This document shows, piece by piece, positions 62,051 through 64,000 of a stretch of DNA of 64,000 nt (the stretch's first letter is position 1; every line of letters starts with the position of its first letter). The position numbers and the translations under genes were made by a program. The stretch covers positions 124,001 through 188,000 of the forward strand of contig NZ_KB906673.1 in the NCBI RefSeq assembly GCF_000381545.1. The letters run 5' to 3'. The stretch comes from Rhodonellum psychrophilum GCM71 = DSM 17998 (GTDB taxonomy: Bacteria; Bacteroidota; Bacteroidia; Cytophagales; Cyclobacteriaceae). The notes beneath the pieces were generated by a model that saw nothing but the letters and a program-made list of their open reading frames with translations, had not been told where the DNA came from and ran no database searches.

Positions 62051-62602
62051 ATGAAAATTGTAAATACACCCATAGAAGGTGTTGTTGAAATTTACCCAAG
62101 TGTATTTGAAGACAATAGAGGTTATTTTTTTGAGTCCTTTCGCAAGGACCAATTGGAGAAAAACGGAATACCGACAAATTGGGTCCAAGAAAATCAATCT
62201 TTTTCTAAGGCAGGTACGGTCCGAGGACTTCATTTTCAGCGGAAACCCTTTGCACAAGCCAAGTTGGTAAGGGTGATTCAGGGAAAGGTATTGGATATTG
62301 GCGTGGATTTGAGAAAGGACTCAAAAACATTCGGAAAAGTTTTTTCAAAGATATTGGATACAAAAGACCACAACATGTTGCTTTTACCCGAGGGCTTTGC
62401 GCATGGGTTTTCCGTTTTGGAAGACGCCGTCTTTTCCTACAAATGTTCTGAATATTACAACAAGGAATGCGAGGGGGGAATCCTATGGAATGATCCTGAA
62501 TTGAATATTGACTGGATGGTTTCTTCACCGATTCTTTCCGAAAAAGACATGCAGTGGCCTACACTCGAAGCGTTCAGAAAGTTAAGTAAAGGAGGATTAT
62601 AA
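62051..62602 (+). CDS. rfbC: dTDP-4-dehydrorhamnose 3,5-epimerase
   Basis: Third enzyme of dTDP-L-rhamnose synthesis, used for surface polysaccharide. The start at 62051 (MKIVNTPIEGVVEIYP) gives 183 residues, standard; the frame runs back to 61988. Cupin fold with catalytic His61 in VRGLHFQ, Tyr130 in FSYKCSEYY and the LLPEGFAHGF strand. It overlaps the next gene by one base (TAATG). RfbA, B and D are not in the window. Confidence 0.95.
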   Translation: MKIVNTPIEGVVEIYPSVFEDNRGYFFESFRKDQLEKNGIPTNWVQENQSFSKAGTVRGLHFQRKPFAQAKLVRVIQGKVLDIGVDLRKDSKTFGKVFSKILDTKDHNMLLLPEGFAHGFSVLEDAVFSYKCSEYYNKECEGGILWNDPELNIDWMVSSPILSEKDMQWPTLEAFRKLSKGGL

Positions 62603-63351
62603 TGGCATTCTTTGACTTATTCAAAAAAAGCAAAAAAGAAAATCAGGAATCTCTGGATATGAGTTGGCTGGAAGTGGACATGCATTCCCATCTGATTCCC
62701 GGAATAGACGATGGATCCAAAACCTTGGAGGAATCCATTACCTTGATCAAAAGGTTGAAGGGGTACGGATATAGGAAGGTCATCACGACTCCCCATATCA
62801 TGTCCGAGTTTTACAAAAACACTCCGGAAATCATCCAAATTGGTTTGTCAGAACTTAAACACACGCTATCTGAGGAGGGTGTGGACATAGAAATCCATGC
62901 CGCTGCAGAGTACTATATGGATGAGATTTTTCTTGAAAAGGTTCAGGGAGGGCAAAAACTGTTGACGATTTCCAACAATTATGTGTTGGTGGAAACTGGG
63001 TTTATCAGTAAACCCCAAATGTTGCTTGAAATTCTTTTTGAGATGGAAATGCAGGGCTATAAACCGGTTCTTGCACATCCAGAGCGCTATCAATATTTGG
63101 TACAGGACAAAAAACTGGTCAGTGATCTGATCGATAGGGATATTTATTTTCAGATGAACCTGCTTTCTTTGACAGGGTTTTATTCCAAACAGATCAAGAC
63201 TTTTGCAGAACTGTTGATCGATGAAAAAAAGGTCAAATTACTTGGAACAGATTGTCACAACGAGCGTTATTTAGACATGCTCGAGACCTTGCCAAGAACC
63301 AAATATTTAGATAAGCTGAAGCAATTGGATTTGCTGAACCAGCAATTATGA
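62602..63351 (+). CDS. Tyrosine-protein phosphatase of the PHP family (YwqE/CpsB type)
   Basis: 249 residues, PHP-fold metallophosphatase. The metal-binding motif DMHSHLIPGIDDGSKT opens the domain, followed by TTPHIMSEFYKNTP, AHPERYQYL and GTDCHNERY. Enzymes of this type remove phosphate from the bacterial tyrosine kinase that controls capsule or exopolysaccharide polymerisation. It overlaps rfbC by one base and the SDR gene by four (ATGA), indicating translational coupling in a polysaccharide operon. Confidence 0.92.
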   Translation: MAFFDLFKKSKKENQESLDMSWLEVDMHSHLIPGIDDGSKTLEESITLIKRLKGYGYRKVITTPHIMSEFYKNTPEIIQIGLSELKHTLSEEGVDIEIHAAAEYYMDEIFLEKVQGGQKLLTISNNYVLVETGFISKPQMLLEILFEMEMQGYKPVLAHPERYQYLVQDKKLVSDLIDRDIYFQMNLLSLTGFYSKQIKTFAELLIDEKKVKLLGTDCHNERYLDMLETLPRTKYLDKLKQLDLLNQQL

Positions 63352-64000
63352 AAATTCTGATCACAGGAATCACGGGTTTTTTTGGCGCGTACCTGGCCAA
63401 GAAGTTTTCAGCCATAGGTGAAATCCATGGATTGAAAAGACCGAACAGTGATCTTCGACTTTTGGGGGGGCTGGTTGACCGGATCCATTGGACAGAAGGG
63501 GATGTCACCGATGTTCTTTCTTTAGAGGAAGCCTTTGTAGGAATAGATCTGATTATCCACTCGGCTGGATTGGTCAGTTTCAATCCTTCCGATGATAAAA
63601 ATTTGATGAAAGTCAATCTGGAAGGAACGACCAATGTGGTGAATGTCATGCTGGAAAAGGGTGTGAAAAAATTAATTCACATCAGTTCAGTTTCGGCTTT
63701 GGGAAAAACTCCCGATTTGGACATCTTGGACGAAGCACACAAATGGACGACTTCTCCCCTAAATACCTCCTATGCCATTTCCAAATATTTAGGGGAACTG
63801 GAGGTCTGGAGGGCTGCTCAAGAAGGGTTGGATGTTATCGTGGTCTTGCCTTCTGTATTGCTCGGGAAGATTTCCGACAGAAGTAAAAGTAATGGTCTAT
63901 ACGAACATGTATTGACGGGTGGCCATTATTATCCGGCAGGTTCCATCAATTTTTTGGATGTTAGGGATGCTGCCGAATTGATTTTTCAGCTTTATGAAAA
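63348..64000 (+). CDS. NAD-dependent epimerase/dehydratase (extended SDR), truncated by the window end
   Basis: Reads open from the ATG at 63348 to the end of the window (about 217 residues); the C-terminus is missing. The N-terminal NAD site is ILITGITGFFGAYLAK. IIHSAGLVSFNP and INLEGTTNVV-type strand VNLEGTTNVVNVML follow, then the catalytic SSVSALG serine and TSYAISKYLGE (YxxxK). INFLDVRDAAELIFQL near the end agrees with dihydroflavonol-reductase-like SDRs. The nucleotide-sugar or other substrate is not determined. It overlaps the phosphatase gene by four bases. Confidence 0.92.
   Translation, partial: MKILITGITGFFGAYLAKKFSAIGEIHGLKRPNSDLRLLGGLVDRIHWTEGDVTDVLSLEEAFVGIDLIIHSAGLVSFNPSDDKNLMKVNLEGTTNVVNVMLEKGVKKLIHISSVSALGKTPDLDILDEAHKWTTSPLNTSYAISKYLGELEVWRAAQEGLDVIVVLPSVLLGKISDRSKSNGLYEHVLTGGHYYPAGSINFLDVRDAAELIFQLYE

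Noticed and set aside
1-64000. tRNA, rRNA, CRISPR array, prophage or intact insertion sequence
   Set aside because: I found no cloverleaf, repeat-spacer pattern, integrase, phage structural gene or transposase in any region, including the gene-free gaps.

Overview
The window looks like a chromosomal segment of a Bacteroidota bacterium, most likely order Cytophagales (Cyclobacteriaceae/Algoriphagus-like). Reasons: a SusC/SusD pair, several lipoproteins with Bacteroidota lipoboxes, a GldJ-type gliding lipoprotein, Bacteroidota -7 promoter elements (TAnnTTTG) upstream of many genes, and almost no Shine-Dalgarno sequences. The genus-level guess is inference. I see no tRNA, rRNA, CRISPR array, prophage or intact insertion sequence.

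Layout. 0-5.5 kb: a truncated SIMPL-domain gene, an M14 carboxypeptidase lipoprotein divergent from an Ala-Glu-type dipeptide epimerase, an outer-membrane BamA/TamA-like barrel, and OxyR. 5.6-9.6 kb: an fbpABC-like ferric iron ABC importer, divergent from oxyR, with a Fur-like box over its promoter and a repeat element wedged between fbpA and fbpB. 9.6-20.1 kb: a repeat-rich gap, then a small sugar-utilisation locus: LacI regulator, SusD/SusC, and two Tat-exported enzymes (Gfo/Idh/MocA oxidoreductase and TIM-barrel isomerase). Candidate LacI operators lie before lacI and between susC and the oxidoreductase. 20.3-23.1 kb: a tandem-redoxin lipoprotein, the OhrR/Ohr organic peroxide module, and an NTF2-like protein. 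23.9-26.0 kb: a DEAD-box helicase with an unknown partner. 26.1-34.1 kb: fatty-acid beta-oxidation (MarR regulator, FadN, FadA, FadE, then FadD).

34.2-39.2 kb is the most striking part. A gene-free 460-bp segment holds a cluster of DnaA boxes and a 12-bp inverted repeat around a very AT-rich core. About 5 kb away, flanking the start of mnmG (gidA), lie two near-perfect ParB-binding parS sites. Together these suggest the chromosomal origin and centromere region.

39.2-52.9 kb is mostly housekeeping on the minus strand: YbeY, an anti-sigma-type ATPase, exonuclease III, an AhpD-like protein, ComF, a LemA/TPM cluster, a large PAS/GAF histidine kinase, an aspartyl-protease/PDZ protein, a Fur-family regulator, HflKC and cytochrome oxidase subunit III. 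53-64 kb: Mfd, GldJ, an S9 peptidase, HflX, and the start of a polysaccharide operon (RfbC, YwqE/CpsB-type phosphatase, SDR epimerase truncated by the window end).

Five copies of an approximately 175-bp intergenic repeat with inverted ends (TTAAACCCG ... CGGGTTAA) lie at 6.7, 9.8, 10.0, 23.5 and 23.7 kb. All have the same orientation, and two pairs are in tandem. I do not recognise this family.
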